Shown here piece by piece: positions 33,190 to 44,192 of a stretch of DNA of 64,000 nt (the first letter of the stretch is position 1; the number at the start of each line of letters is the position of its first letter). Both the position numbers and the translations under genes were made by a program. The stretch spans positions 3,100,001-3,164,000 of the forward strand of contig JAGYVD010000006.1 in the NCBI GenBank assembly GCA_021209875.1, in the 5' to 3' direction. The notes beneath the pieces were generated by a model. The model was not told the DNA's origin and made no database searches. It worked only from the letters and a program-made list of their open reading frames with translations. This stretch comes from Rosellinia necatrix (taxonomy: Eukaryota; Ascomycota; Sordariomycetes; Xylariales; Xylariaceae).

Positions 33190-35223
33190 ATGTCTCTACA
33201 AATCAAGGCGCTTTTAGCGATGCCCACGGCACTTCGGCCAGTGTTACCAGGCGCATGTGCACGGCATCGACTATGCTTGGTCCAACCCCGACCATTCTCG
33301 GCATCTTCTCTCAAAAATGCAGCAGTCAAGTACCCTGACGTCGCCGCCTTCTCAATACCCGAGTTCCGGACGTCTTCGATCGCCGAAATCAGCGCGGACG
33401 ACTTGTTCAAGACATCGTCTCTGGCTTCTGCGCCCGATCAATCTCTAGAGGAGGGGTTGTCCACACTCTACACCCACCACCCCGCCGCCTTCGTATATGC
33501 CGAATCCGATTTTTACAAACTGAAGAAGAACACGTGGGTCCCCGAAGTGTGTGTTCTGGGCCGTTCCAACGTCGGGAAGTCATCCTTCGTCAACGCGCTC
33601 GCTCAACGTGCGAACAATGCCTTGGCCTTCGTGAGCAGCAAGGCCGGGAAAACGAGGTCCATCAACACATACGGGTTCGGTCCGGCCCCAACGGTAAAGG
33701 ATCTCCAAGCCCGCGGACCCGAGCGCAAGGATGAAGATATACCGACCCATACATTCTACCTCGTCGACATGCCTGGGTATGGGCACGCATCTTTGAAAGA
33801 ATGGGGAAAGAACATTTCCTTGTACTTGAATAAGAGAAACGCCGTCAAGGGCGCCATCGTCTTGATTGACGCCGAGGTGGGCCCGAAGGACTCCGATGCC
33901 CATCTGCTCCAACTTCTCAATGCCGCTCAATTGAAGACGGCCATCGTCCTAACAAAAGCGGACAAGGTCAAAGGAGGGGTACATGGTTTACGAGACACCT
34001 GCCAAAAGGTTTGGGACGTTATCCATGCTACCGAGGCTGGGACTACGGATGGCAATTGGGCCTGGGAAAAGGACGTCTATGTTACCGCCGTGGGAGCAAA
34101 AGACTCCGACTTGGTGAAGTCGACGGTCACCACGGCGAGGCTCGCCGCGGCCCGACTAGCTGGACTTGTCAAAGACGACAGGCCCAGCTCGGAGAAGAAT
34201 AAGAGGTGGTCCGGAAAAACGATATCATTTGACGATCTAGAATACGCCACCGACGAAAGCCATGCTCCGGTCGCAAACGGCGCCATGGTCAGATCCACCC
34301 CACCACTGTTGAGCGTACCCTCTCTCCCGAAGAGAATACCCATTCCATTCCGGGCTGGCCCTGCTTCTTCGAGGCACAAACAGGCCATAAAAGCCCCGCG
34401 TAGCGACCGACTTCAAAACACCGCGGACTTTTGGGCTCGGGGGTCGGCCACAAGCGGACGCGCCACTGCTCGCGCATTTCATACCATATCTCCTCACAGA
34501 GGCAATAACAATAATAGTCAGCCAAAGCTAGCCGATTGGAAAGCCCACATTGATGATTTCATGGGATCGTTAAGGGCCGACAAGCCACGCGACGAGGTAC
34601 GTCGCTGGCATCAACAGCGGGAGAGATGGCCACCAAAGCTCTTCAAGGCGTCACCAGAAACATTACGAGAGAGGCAAGCACAAAAACTAGAGGAGAAGTT
34701 CCCCGAAGTGTCGTATCGGTCACGAGAATTGCTCGCCCAACGGGCATTCGACTACCCTGTCGACTCCTCATCTCCACATGCCGGGACAGGGAACAAATCC
34801 TGGATGGACAGGAGGTCTAACAGCAATCGGCCTATGGATTCGAGCGGGTTTGAAGAGGCCTTTACAAAGTCTGTCAGAACCGGAAAGATGCGGGGTAGGA
34901 TGGTTAAAGGGGGTAATAATGGTATGGCGGATAGGGCTATGACGAACAAAATTCACAATCCCAACAAGCCGCTAGATCCGAACGAGTTTCAACAGGTTTT
35001 CGCAATGTCGGCCGGACTCGACAACGTGAAAGGTAAGACGGCCGCAAAGGGCAAGAAGACTCAGGGGCAGAAGAAGCAGAATGGCAATAATGGCACGGCG
35101 AGTAAGGCCACGACGAGCAAAGTTCACGACCCCAACAAGCCCCTAGACGCGAGCGAGTTTGAACAGTTTTTCGCAAATTCCGCCGGGCTGGATAGTGTTA
35201 AGAAGGGTAGGAAGAAGTCCTAG
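33190..35223 (+). CDS. Mitochondrial EngB/YihA-type GTPase (Mrx8-like) with long C-terminal extension
   Basis: A single-exon frame of 677 residues. The N-terminus looks like a mitochondrial presequence (Arg-rich, no acids, ending near RPFSASS). The GTPase domain spans about residues 115-315: CVLGRSNVGKSSFVNAL (P-loop, G1), AGKTRSINTYGFG (switch region, G2), LVDMPGYGHAS (G3, DxxG) and VLTKADKVKGG (G4, TKxD). EngB proteins help large ribosomal subunit assembly; the yeast relative Mrx8 acts in mitochondrial translation. The long tail (residues about 380-677) is disordered and ends with three imperfect repeats of the form NRP/NKP-x-D-x-x-x-F-x-x-x-F (34822, 34964, 35132). The tail is much longer than bacterial EngB (about 210 residues). 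It is divergent from FMC1. Confidence 0.87.
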   Translation: MSLQIKALLAMPTALRPVLPGACARHRLCLVQPRPFSASSLKNAAVKYPDVAAFSIPEFRTSSIAEISADDLFKTSSLASAPDQSLEEGLSTLYTHHPAAFVYAESDFYKLKKNTWVPEVCVLGRSNVGKSSFVNALAQRANNALAFVSSKAGKTRSINTYGFGPAPTVKDLQARGPERKDEDIPTHTFYLVDMPGYGHASLKEWGKNISLYLNKRNAVKGAIVLIDAEVGPKDSDAHLLQLLNAAQLKTAIVLTKADKVKGGVHGLRDTCQKVWDVIHATEAGTTDGNWAWEKDVYVTAVGAKDSDLVKSTVTTARLAAARLAGLVKDDRPSSEKNKRWSGKTISFDDLEYATDESHAPVANGAMVRSTPPLLSVPSLPKRIPIPFRAGPASSRHKQAIKAPRSDRLQNTADFWARGSATSGRATARAFHTISPHRGNNNNSQPKLADWKAHIDDFMGSLRADKPRDEVRRWHQQRERWPPKLFKASPETLRERQAQKLEEKFPEVSYRSRELLAQRAFDYPVDSSSPHAGTGNKSWMDRRSNSNRPMDSSGFEEAFTKSVRTGKMRGRMVKGGNNGMADRAMTNKIHNPNKPLDPNEFQQVFAMSAGLDNVKGKTAAKGKKTQGQKKQNGNNGTASKATTSKVHDPNKPLDASEFEQFFANSAGLDSVKKGRKKS

Positions 35224-35619
35224 GAACCTACCCCAACACCGAGAGATCATAAAGCTTTTTCATGGCCTGGTTGTAACAAACGGGCTGAGACGACCGCCTC
35301 ATGGCGGATACTACCTTTGAACAGATCTGCAAGATCATCTAAACCATATATACCACCTGTACATATTGTAAAATAAAACATAGACTCTAGCTACCTGAGA
35401 CTCTCGTATCAGTCTGCATACATCATTGCAACACGAAATTAACGAAATCTAATCTTTCTAAGGTGTTCGTACAGAAATAGCATCTAAACGAGAGACTCAC
35501 CTTTGATGACATGAAGCACATCGACGCCGGCAACCCAACACCTCGCTCATGATGGGAATCCAAAATCTATATACTAGTAACGCCAAAAAAAAAAAAAACA
35601 ATGTTGGCAAGAGTGCTAA
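35224..35619. other. Convergent intergenic region
   Basis: The 3' flanks of the GTPase gene (plus strand) and the palmitoyltransferase gene (minus strand). It holds an AAATAAAA-type poly(A) signal candidate near 35370 and an A-run at 35586-35598. No gene seen. Confidence 0.5.
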
Positions 35620-37036
35620 CTAAGCCTTTGTCTTCCTCGACCTCTTGCCTCTCTCCAGGTCCGCCGAGGGCTCCGGCCGGAACGAGCGATTCGGGGCGAA
35701 TATATCGGCCAGGTTATCCCAAAAACCGATGTCGTAGATATTCTCGATATCGCGCAGGTGCCAGACGCGCTCCCAGGAGCCCTCTCCGGGATGGGCGGTG
35801 GTATTGGGGGGCTCACCGTCCTCGGTGCGGACGAGGATCTGGGCGGGCTCGACGGGCCAGCGCGTCCAGGCGGCCTCGAAGCGGGGGTGGCGGGCGCGGG
35901 GGGGCGGGCAGGCGGCGGCGGAAGGCGAAGCCGTCGTCCATCTCGGCCTGCCAGTCCTGCCACTTCATGCTCTCGTTGGTGGTGGTGCCGCAGTAGACGA
36001 GGTAGGCGTGGTAGGCGAGCAGGCCCCAGACCAGGGGGGAGGTCATGACGGCGAGCAGGGTGACGGAGCCGACGCCGACGTCGGCCTGGATGCCGTAGGT
36101 AAGGAGGATGAAGTAGTGGTGCCAGGACAGGGCGGGGGGGCTTCCAGAGGGCGAAGGCGGGGGCGCGGGCGCGGGCGCTGCCGGCGACCATGCCGAGGCC
36201 CAGGGCGCCGCCGTACGTCGTCAGCAGGGCGGTCGAGAGGAGGAGGAGGAGGAACCAGTGCTGGTTGCCGTAGCCGACGCAGTTGTTGATGAAGACGCAG
36301 TGGTGGTCGAGGCGGGCGACGCAGCGCCGGCAGACGGCGCAGTGCTTCGAGCGCGGCGGCTTGAGCAGGCGGCAGGACCGGCACTCCTGGCCAGGATGGA
36401 AGAGCGTGAAGTCGTACGGGTACAGCGACATGTAGCGCGCGTGCGTCGCCGCCGTGACGACGCCCGGGTCGCCGGACGCGGCCAAGTAGAGGAACACGTA
36501 CGGCAGCACGATGGCGACGGCGCCGGCGACCCGGTGGGAGCCGCTCAGCCGCGGCCACGCGCCCGGCAGGAACAGGAACTCGCCGACGGACAGCAGCAGA
36601 ATATAGAAGATCAACACGGTCGGGTGGCGGCCGTACCAGACATAGTAGCCGAACGTGCCCGCCGATGAGACCAGGCGGCCTCCGGTGAGCGCGCGATCAA
36701 GCGCCAAGACACCGTTGGGTATATAAACCCATATGGCTCGGTGCAACCAGGCTACGGGAGTGTTCCTTCAGGGCATGACGTCAGCGTGGTTCTCCGTCAA
36801 GTGATCACCGAGGCACCTGTAGTTCATCCGAGGCTGTCATAGAGGCCGCGTGATAGCGCGGAGGCGCGACACAGTCCCATTTGCGAAGGCCATGTGTACG
36901 TTGTGCACGGAAAGCGGCGAAGAGAAACAAACGTCTTATCTTCTTACCTTAACGCCGGAAGCCGACCGAAGAAGGCGACAAATGTCATAAACGAGATGGC
37001 CAACACGCCCCCGGCTACTTTAGCAAGAAGCCCCAT
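35620..37036 (-). CDS. SWF1: DHHC palmitoyltransferase, SWF1 type
   Basis: Exon 1 (37036-36948) encodes a membrane helix (MGLLAKVAGGVLAISFMTFV, then AFFGRLPALR). The 181-bp intron ends at CTGAAG|G, giving ALR-NTPVAWLHRAIWVYIPNG, as in fungal SWF1. The DHHC Cys-rich domain is intact: CRSCRLLKPPRSKHCAVCRR, then CVARLDHHCVFINNCVGYGN. The frame is interrupted twice, at G7/C7 runs 36134-36140 and 35898-35904. Removing one base from each gives a continuous 410-residue protein continuing ALSWHHYFILLTYGIQADVG, then TTTNESMKWQDWQAEMDDG, then RFEAAWTRWPVEPAQILVRT and RDIENIYDIGFWDNLADIF. The conserved C-terminus after both breaks argues for homopolymer errors rather than decay. SWF1 enzymes S-acylate juxtamembrane Cys of SNAREs and other membrane proteins at the ER. 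Confidence 0.86.
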
Positions 37037-38132
37037 TGCACCAGAGGGTATTTAAAAAAGGAAAACGAATAAAATAAAAATAAAAAGAAGGAGAGAGAGA
37101 GAGAGAGAGAGAGCGCGCGTGTCTTCCACCACGGCAGATCCGTGCCGATAGCTGCCCCAACACCTAAGTATAGAGCAAATGGGAGGAGAGCACACAGCTA
37201 CCTCCAGTTGTATTGAGCACAACCGCACAATCAGGTATCTCGGCTTGAGTACCTAGGTACCGATACCTAACAATACCTTAGGTAGGGAGGGAGGTAGGTA
37301 GGCAGGTAGGTTCGATAGCCCTTTCCAAAGCATAAGAAATCCAGCCTCAAGCCGTGCAATGTCATGGTGTAGGCGCCAACCGGATGGAACAGCCCGCTGA
37401 CTCGAAGAACGTGATTCGTGATTATCCCACCCCTGCCAGTCATACTATAAAAAGTACACTAAATAACTATAGCCAGTAGCCAGCCTGGTAGGTAAGTCAT
37501 CAACAAATCCACCAACACTCAGAGTGTCATAGGGCTCCGATTGAATGACATACTCCATAGGTGCAAGTTCCCATCAGTTATATTCATTTAATATGTATAC
37601 ACACCCGGTTTGTCGCATATCTTCATCTCCTTTAAACTACCAAAAGTCGACGCCACGTGATAATTCCCCGAATAGGCAATCGCGATCTTGCATCACGCGT
37701 CTCATGAAACCCTACCCACGGGACTGGCATTTGCGACTGTGTATGTCTACGTTGCCTTCTTCATTTCATCGTATTACCAGTCTCCAGAGTAACTGTCACG
37801 TCCAACAAGTCATCTTGGTCGCGGCGTCCCACTTAAAAATTGATTATAGGTTCCACCATATTCACTACCAGCCACCATGAACCCACATTCATAGCATGTG
37901 CATTTACATTGAACCCTCGACCTCAAACCAGACCTCAAACCAGACCTCAACCAGACCTGAATCCACGAAAAAAAGACTATTCGGGCAACACTAGAACTCC
38001 ACGCATCAAAAACTACTCTCACGTACCCTTTATTTGGCCATTTTGGAGAATACGGGAACCAACAGTTTGAGACCCAATCCAAACTAACATATCTCAATCC
38101 TCGGGTACCTTAGTGTGCAGCCACAGGGCCAA
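37037..38132. other. Divergent promoter region with simple repeats
   Basis: Between the SWF1 and RAP1 start codons. It contains a GA array at about 37090-37113, a cluster of TACCTAGGTACC/TAGGTAGG words at about 37251-37312 and a tandem ACCTCAAACCAG-type repeat (about three units) at 37918-37957. No coding frame is convincing. Confidence 0.5.
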
Positions 38133-40920
38133 ATGTCTGCGCCAGGCATCACCTACTCCGGCGTACTTGCAAGAAAGCACGCAAACGCAAGTCCAAATGC
38201 AAATAAAAACGTCAGCACCGACGGTGTATTTAAAGGGCTCAAATTCTGGATATCAGCGCGAGTTCCGCCCCGGAAAACATGTGTTGATATCATACAAGTA
38301 TGGAGCACATTCATTTTTCCCTAGTACACCGTCCAAGAGCTAACACAAGCCAGGAGAACGGCGGCACAGTGGTCCCCATAGAGGGCAATGCCGATATGCT
38401 CATATGTGATCCGGCAAAGGAACCCGTGCCTAACTCGTACTCATATCGCTTGATCGCGGATGCTGCGCGGCAAGGTTCTCTTGACGGAAAGGAAGATTAC
38501 CTATGCGACCTACCAGCAAACCGCCCGAAGTCTTCCAGACCACTCCCTGCAACCAAGCTCACCAGGAATAGATTCACGGAGAAAGACGATCAGCTTTTGA
38601 TTAAATTCGTGACGGAACAGGAGCGCTTAGGCGAGTATTCTGGCGGCAATAAAATCTACAAGAGTTTTGCAGAAGAGGTGCGTCTTTAGTCGTCACATCA
38701 TTCGTCTTTCGTTCTAATCCGCTTGTTGAAGCACCCAAATCATACCTGGCAGTCGTGGCGAGACCGATGGGCCAAGAAGTTAAGCAATGCTCCTCGCCCA
38801 CCTATCTCAAACAGGCAACAGTCTCCACGACAAAATGACATACCAGCCACTTCTCATCAAGAAGCTACTAGCAGCAAAAGTCCTGTTACAAGAAAGAGGG
38901 CACGATTCACGGTTGAGGAAGACGATATCCTTCTAGAGACTATCCATCAAGCGATCAAGAATCGCGAGCCCTGGAACGGATACCAACCATATAAGCAGCT
39001 AGCTAGCGAGGTAAGTACAAACAATCCATGCGCAAATACATGTCTGACATCGAACAGCTCCCACAAAGAACCTTTACGTCATGGAGAGATCGCGCCTTGA
39101 ACCATGTAGCAAAACAATATAAAGACCAGATTGCCCAATGGGAATTAGAAACTGGCTTTGACGACGATGTGAATGTCCCCCCAGTAGGTAAACCTGAGGA
39201 CCAACAAAGTCGGGTAGCTGAAGATGAGGCCCCGGAAAATTCTTCACTCCCCGGCTGCGACGACATAAATGGATCAGATGCTACTTACAGAAGTAGGGAT
39301 AGCGATGAAAACAAGAAAAAACACCAACACCCGGTATCATCGCCCATATCTACAACCAATTCCGCGCAACAACCCGGGAGTACAGAGCCTTCGGCTGATG
39401 GCAATGCGTCAGCCCATCTCCTCTCTTCACCGGTTTTTAGTATGACTCAGCTTCCAGAAGATGGGGCACCAATAACAACAAAGGAGCAATTTTATCGCGA
39501 TTACAATACATTCATAGAAAGCGCCGGTATCGCAACCGGACAGGTCCCTAGTATTGCGGGAGAACCCATTGCTCTCTGGGACCTCTGGAAGTCAGTCAGA
39601 TCAAAAAAGATGGAAGTTTCCACGCTAGATTGGCAACAGGTCGCCGAAGATTTAGGGTTTGATCGGGTTTCAACAATATCAGTCCCTGGAGATATCCAGC
39701 AATGCTATGAAGAGTACCTAGCGCCTTTTGCAGATGCCATAATGAGTTTCGATGACCGTAGTGACGACGATCTTACCGAAGACAACGCCGACAACGCCGA
39801 AACAGAAACAGAAGAGCCACTGCCATCATCCCCTCCATTGTTTCGATCGTTGAAACGCCCGCTCTCTGTTATAGAGACATTATATCAGCACTCCTCCCCA
39901 CAGTCATCCCCAAAGAGGAGGAGGATAAACCATAACCACGAGATCCCGTCTACTCCCCAGCGCGGAAACAAAACGTCGTATTTACCGCCCCTGGACGATC
40001 CTGACAAGACACCGACAGTGTCACGCCCTATAAACTATCGAGACATCAATTCTATCTCTCGGACTGAAGCACAGCCAATCCCTGTAAATATAGGAGGTAA
40101 TGAGATAAAAAATGAGGTTGCGAGTCTGCCCTTTCCGCCACAGGGTCGAAAGCGACAACCAGAACCGGAGATACAAGGTTCCAATTTCGACCTCGGCATG
40201 CAAGCAAACGATCACGGCGGGAGCGATAACGAGTCTCAGACACCCTCGCAGCAGCTACTGTTAGAATCTGACGCCGCATCTCCGGGCATCAGAAATGCTA
40301 TTTCGGTTTCGGCTACACCTCGTCAGAAAACAGTCAGAGCAACCCCAACGCCGCGTCACAAAACTCGAGTTCCCCTCGAGCCAAACGAGCCCTATAACAA
40401 TGATGTGCCGCAGAGGGGGAAAGGCGCCAAAGGCACCAAAATTGCACAACCGAAACCAAGAGTGTTGCCTTCATCATGGATATCCGCGACTCCCACTAGG
40501 GCTAATGCGACAGTTCAGCATAGCGGTCAATCGGCCTCTGCTACAATTTCCGAGAGTGAATCCCGGCGGCGGCCTACCCCCCCAAGAGAAACACCAGACG
40601 ACATAGTCGATCATTTTGTCTCGCTGGGGTACACAAGAGACATGGTCCTTCGCTCCCTGAAGGCCACGAGCTGGATAATCGGCAACGCAGGTCAGGTGAT
40701 GGAGATGCTGAAACAAGGGGAGCCTCTCCCGCCGAGGACGACGGGAGTCTGGACACAGCGTGACGACGACGCGCTCGCGCTCGCGTTCTCAGACGAACCC
40801 CCTGTCGATGCGAAGGCAGAAAAGAAGCGAGCGAAGGAAATGAAACGCCTTCAGGCAAAACACGGGACAGAGCAAATTACTCTACGTAAGAGGTATCTGC
40901 TGGACGAGGCACCGGAGTGA
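38133..40920 (+). CDS. RAP1: Telomere-binding protein RAP1 (BRCT, Myb-like domains, RCT)
   Basis: 876 residues from four exons (38133-38297, 38354-38677, 38732-39010, 39058-40920) with introns of only 56, 54 and 47 bp. An N-terminal BRCT-type segment reads GVFKGLKFWISARVPPRKTC, then NGGTVVPIEGNADMLICDP after splicing. The first Myb/SANT domain is RNRFTEKDDQLLIKFVTEQE...HPNHTWQSWRDRWAKKL. The second is RARFTVEEDDILLETIHQAI...FPQRTFTSWRDRALNHVAKQ. A long acidic, disordered middle follows, then a C-terminal RCT-like region (DDIVDHFVSLGYTRDMVLRS, then TTGVWTQRDDDALALAF). RAP1 is part of the shelterin-like complex at telomeres; in Pezizomycotina and fission yeast it is usually recruited by a TRF/Taz1 partner. 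All splice joins are in frame and the gene is intact. Confidence 0.9.
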
Positions 40921-42288
40921 GAATCGTATGGGTTCAAAAATGTCCGCCTCCCTTTGTTTTTAGCGCAAGCCGATACGTGATGGTGTTCATTCTATCCTAT
41001 CCTATGAGTGTATAAAGGAGGTGGGGTTGGTTGGTTGGGTCTGTTTGTTCTGTGACCTTTCGCAAGAATCTATCTATGATACCCAGCTCGTCAAGTTATT
41101 GTCTCGTTGTATTACGTTAGATAGCCTATTTCTCCATGGTAGTTACTATCAACTTTAGCTTTATAATTTATTGCAATGAATTTAAATCTCAATACGCAGG
41201 CCATGATATCGGCGTTTCTTGTTGCAGTCCATTCCCCAGCATGCGTAGAGCTCACCAATGCTTACAACGCTGTTTTATTGTACAAACATAAAGTTGATCA
41301 AGGCTGCGTAAAACTGCACAGCCAGCACAGGGGGATGGATGTAAGGGGAAGTAGCAGGTGCGGAAGGTGTAATTTTGCAACGGAAGGTGTAAGCCTAGTG
41401 TCTATTTAAGTCAAGCGACTGGATAGCTGGGATCAAACCCTCCACTCCTAATACATCTCATCACTTACGGTTTCATACATCAAGCACTTAGCTAGGGATG
41501 TATAGGTAAGTAGGTAGAGGTAGACACCATGTTTGCGCGCATTAGATACTTACGTACCTGTCTACCTACCTAGCCTAGGTACCTAGGTAGTACTTCCTGA
41601 GGCAGCCCCAAGAAGATGCAATGGCTACCTAAACACAAACCCCTTCCATCACCAGTCAATTGGTTCAAAGCTACCCATCCTCCTTCACTCTTACTCTTGG
41701 CCCCAAAATGCGTTGATCCCAAAATATCCCCGTGCATCAAGTCCCATCTGCTGCTTCGGTCACGTCTGCCGAGGTGACATGTCGCCGCCAAGGGGCCGAG
41801 ACTTGGGACCGTTATGCTAAGCTTTCCCGATCCTCCGGGGCGCAGCACCCCGCGCTAAGTCTCCGTACGGTAGCCACCCACCAGGACAGGACTGTTAGGA
41901 CAGCAGCAGGACAGAGAGCCAGGGGGGTTGACAGCGCTGCAAGAAGCAGCTGGGCCAATCAGGGCGCTGCGACAGCTAACCCTCACGACGCTCCGAAGAC
42001 ACGATGGATATGTAAGCGTCCGGGGTTTTCTTGTCCCTGTTTGTTTGTCTGTCCCTTTGTGTTTGCGTGACTTGAGGCCGCCAGGCAGTGAGGGACCCTC
42101 AACCCTCCCTGTCGTTGTCCTAGCCCTCTGTGCCCCTCTTAAGCCGGTGAGGGGCACACCCGAGTCGAGCTCGCGACAAACAACATCATCCTCCTTCATT
42201 CCATCTCAACTTCGGCTTCTTGTTCGCATCGTGCACAGTCAACCAACCCTCCATCGAGACAGCCTCCCTCTCGTCGCGATCACCCACC
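40921..42288. other. Intergenic region with CCTAGG palindromes, promoter of the Pro-rich gene
   Basis: No independent gene is supported; the long plus-strand frame entering from 41928 is an upstream extension of one frame of the next gene. A dense palindromic block of CCTACCTAGCCTAGGTACCTAGG type lies at about 41563-41592. The CT-rich stretch 42160-42288 is probably the 5' UTR. Confidence 0.5.
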
Positions 42289-43121
42289 ATGTCCAACCAA
42301 GGATACTACGGCGGAGGCGACGGAGGCTACCCCCTCTCACAACCAGTATCCTCCGCAGGGCGAACAATACCCCCCTCACGGCCATCAATACCCTCCCCAG
42401 GGACAGCAGCAGTATCCGCCCCAGGGACAACAGCAGTACCCCCCTCAGGGACAATACCCCCCTCAAGGGCACTACCCATCCCAAGACCACTACCCGTCCC
42501 AAGGTCAAGGTCAAGGCCAGTACCCACCGCCCCAACAGTCGTATGGCGGCCCTTCCCCCCTCGCATTCTCCCTACCCTCCACAGCAGTATGGTGCACCGC
42601 CACAGGGCCAGCACTCTGCCTATCCGCCTCACCAGCAATCGTATAGTAGCCCTCCGCCACACGGCTCCCCGTCGCAATACCCCGGCCAACCGCCATACGA
42701 TCCGCATGCCTCCCAGGGGCACGGGTACCCTTCCCAGGGCCAAGCCGCCCAATACATGCAGGGTGGCAATCCCTATCCCCCGGGTTCGACTCATCCCCAG
42801 CAGCACGACAGCCAGCAAGGGGGAGGTGATAGGGGTCTCGGGTCTGTGCTCGCGGGCGCTCTAGGCGGCAAGGCCAGTGGCGGCAGCCCGTTAGCAGCCA
42901 TTGGTGCTGCGGCTGCGGCGCACTACCTTGGTGGCAAGGGAGAGAAATCGCACGGAGGGTCGTCTTCCGGATTTATTCCCGCCGGCGTTGCCGGCTACGT
43001 GGGCGGCGGGCACGGCGATAAGAAGCACAAGGACAAGAAGCACAAAGACAAGAAGCACAAGGGGCACAAGCGGAGCAGCAGCGCCAGTAGCCGGAGCAGT
43101 AAGGGTAGCAACAGCAGCTAG
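42289..43121 (+). CDS. Low-complexity Pro/Gln/Tyr-rich protein with Gly-rich and Lys/His-rich tail
   Basis: The start CCACCATGTCC gives MSNQGYYGGGDGGYP. The frame is broken at a C5 run (42330-42334) and a C6 run (42555-42560). Removing one C from each gives 276 continuous residues: SHNQYPPQGEQYPPHGHQYP, then repeats of QYPPQGQ type, GGPSPSHSPYPPQQYGAPPQ and YPSQGQAAQYMQGGNPYPPG. Next comes a small hydrophobic Gly/Ala segment LGSVLAGALGGKASGG...LAAIGAAAAAHYLGG, and a tail with DKKHK repeats and Ser-rich end. Such YPPQG proteins are common in Pezizomycotina and lack a defined function; the Gly/Ala part resembles a glycine-zipper segment. Both breaks are at C runs and the protein text on either side continues the same repeat, so a sequencing cause is likely. 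Confidence 0.72.
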
Positions 43122-44192
43122 ATCGGTATTGGGGAACTATAGACGAACCATTCGTCATGCCCTAAGGAGGAAACGGTTATTATATTGTTATGATGCCTCT
43201 TATCCGATATCTGCCTCGCGTACTTGGCAGATGTATGGCAACCAATGTGCTTCATGATGTGCTAAGGGCGCCGGTTGCCGCCAGTATTCATGCTCACTAA
43301 CGCCTCTCAAGGCCCTCCTTGCAATTCTTGATCCTTCTCCGAATTATATTCGTCTAAATGCTTGTGCCAGCCGACTATGACTGCCGTACTCAAGTAGGTT
43401 ACTCAATCCGTAGCGTTGGGTGTAAGCACGCCACGCCATCCGGTTCCATGCTGCCTTCCTTACCCTTTGATCCTTATAGAGTACAAGGAGACAGTGTAAG
43501 ACCCAACTATGAGGAGACACAATCCAGAGTAGTAAATGAGGCGGCTTTCCGTTTATAACTTGCGTGACAGGTGGGTTTCTGTAGTATTCCGTTAGCATAC
43601 ATGGGGAGGTTGACGCTTAAAAAAAGAACTGCGGGCGGGGGGCTAAATTATCGTCACGAGGCTTTGTCCACGTCAGATTCCAATATCCAATTCGCGACGT
43701 GCCTGTTTGCTTTTTGCTTTTTTTCTCAATTGCATCTAGAGCCATATGATATTAGCTTCGAGAATCTATGTAGCCTCTAGTTCCGGTATACTATCAGGGC
43801 CGACCACACTATCAACCATCGACCAGCAAGGCCGTACTCCCTGGGAGACGAGCAAATGAAAGCAGATGTTACATAGGCGGTTCTCGACGCAGGCCTCTAT
43901 TCCGACAGATGAATAATTCCATGAGAGGGGCGCATCGAGTCGAGTCTATTACCCCCCCTCTCCCTCTTCCCGTCACGGGACAGTGTTGCAGCACTGACCA
44001 CGGCACCTCTATTACCAAAACAGCAAAAGTATAACATTGTCAAGTCGAGCGCTTAATTGTCTGTGGTCTCTCATATACTATCACAGTCGTACTATGATAC
44101 TCCCCACCTCCCTCCCTCCCCCCTTCTCTCTCTCTCTCTCTCTCATATCCTCTCTCTCTCATACTCTCCTTTCTTACCCGGTTCCACTAGTA
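43122..44192. other. Convergent intergenic region with CT microsatellite
   Basis: Contains a CT array at about 44128-44146 and again at 44151-44160. The remaining sequence has no supported coding frame. Confidence 0.5.

Noticed and set aside
41928..42288. Upstream part of a long frame leading into the Pro-rich gene
   Set aside because: It belongs to a different frame from the MSNQGYY start and reads as untranslated, CT-rich leader sequence.
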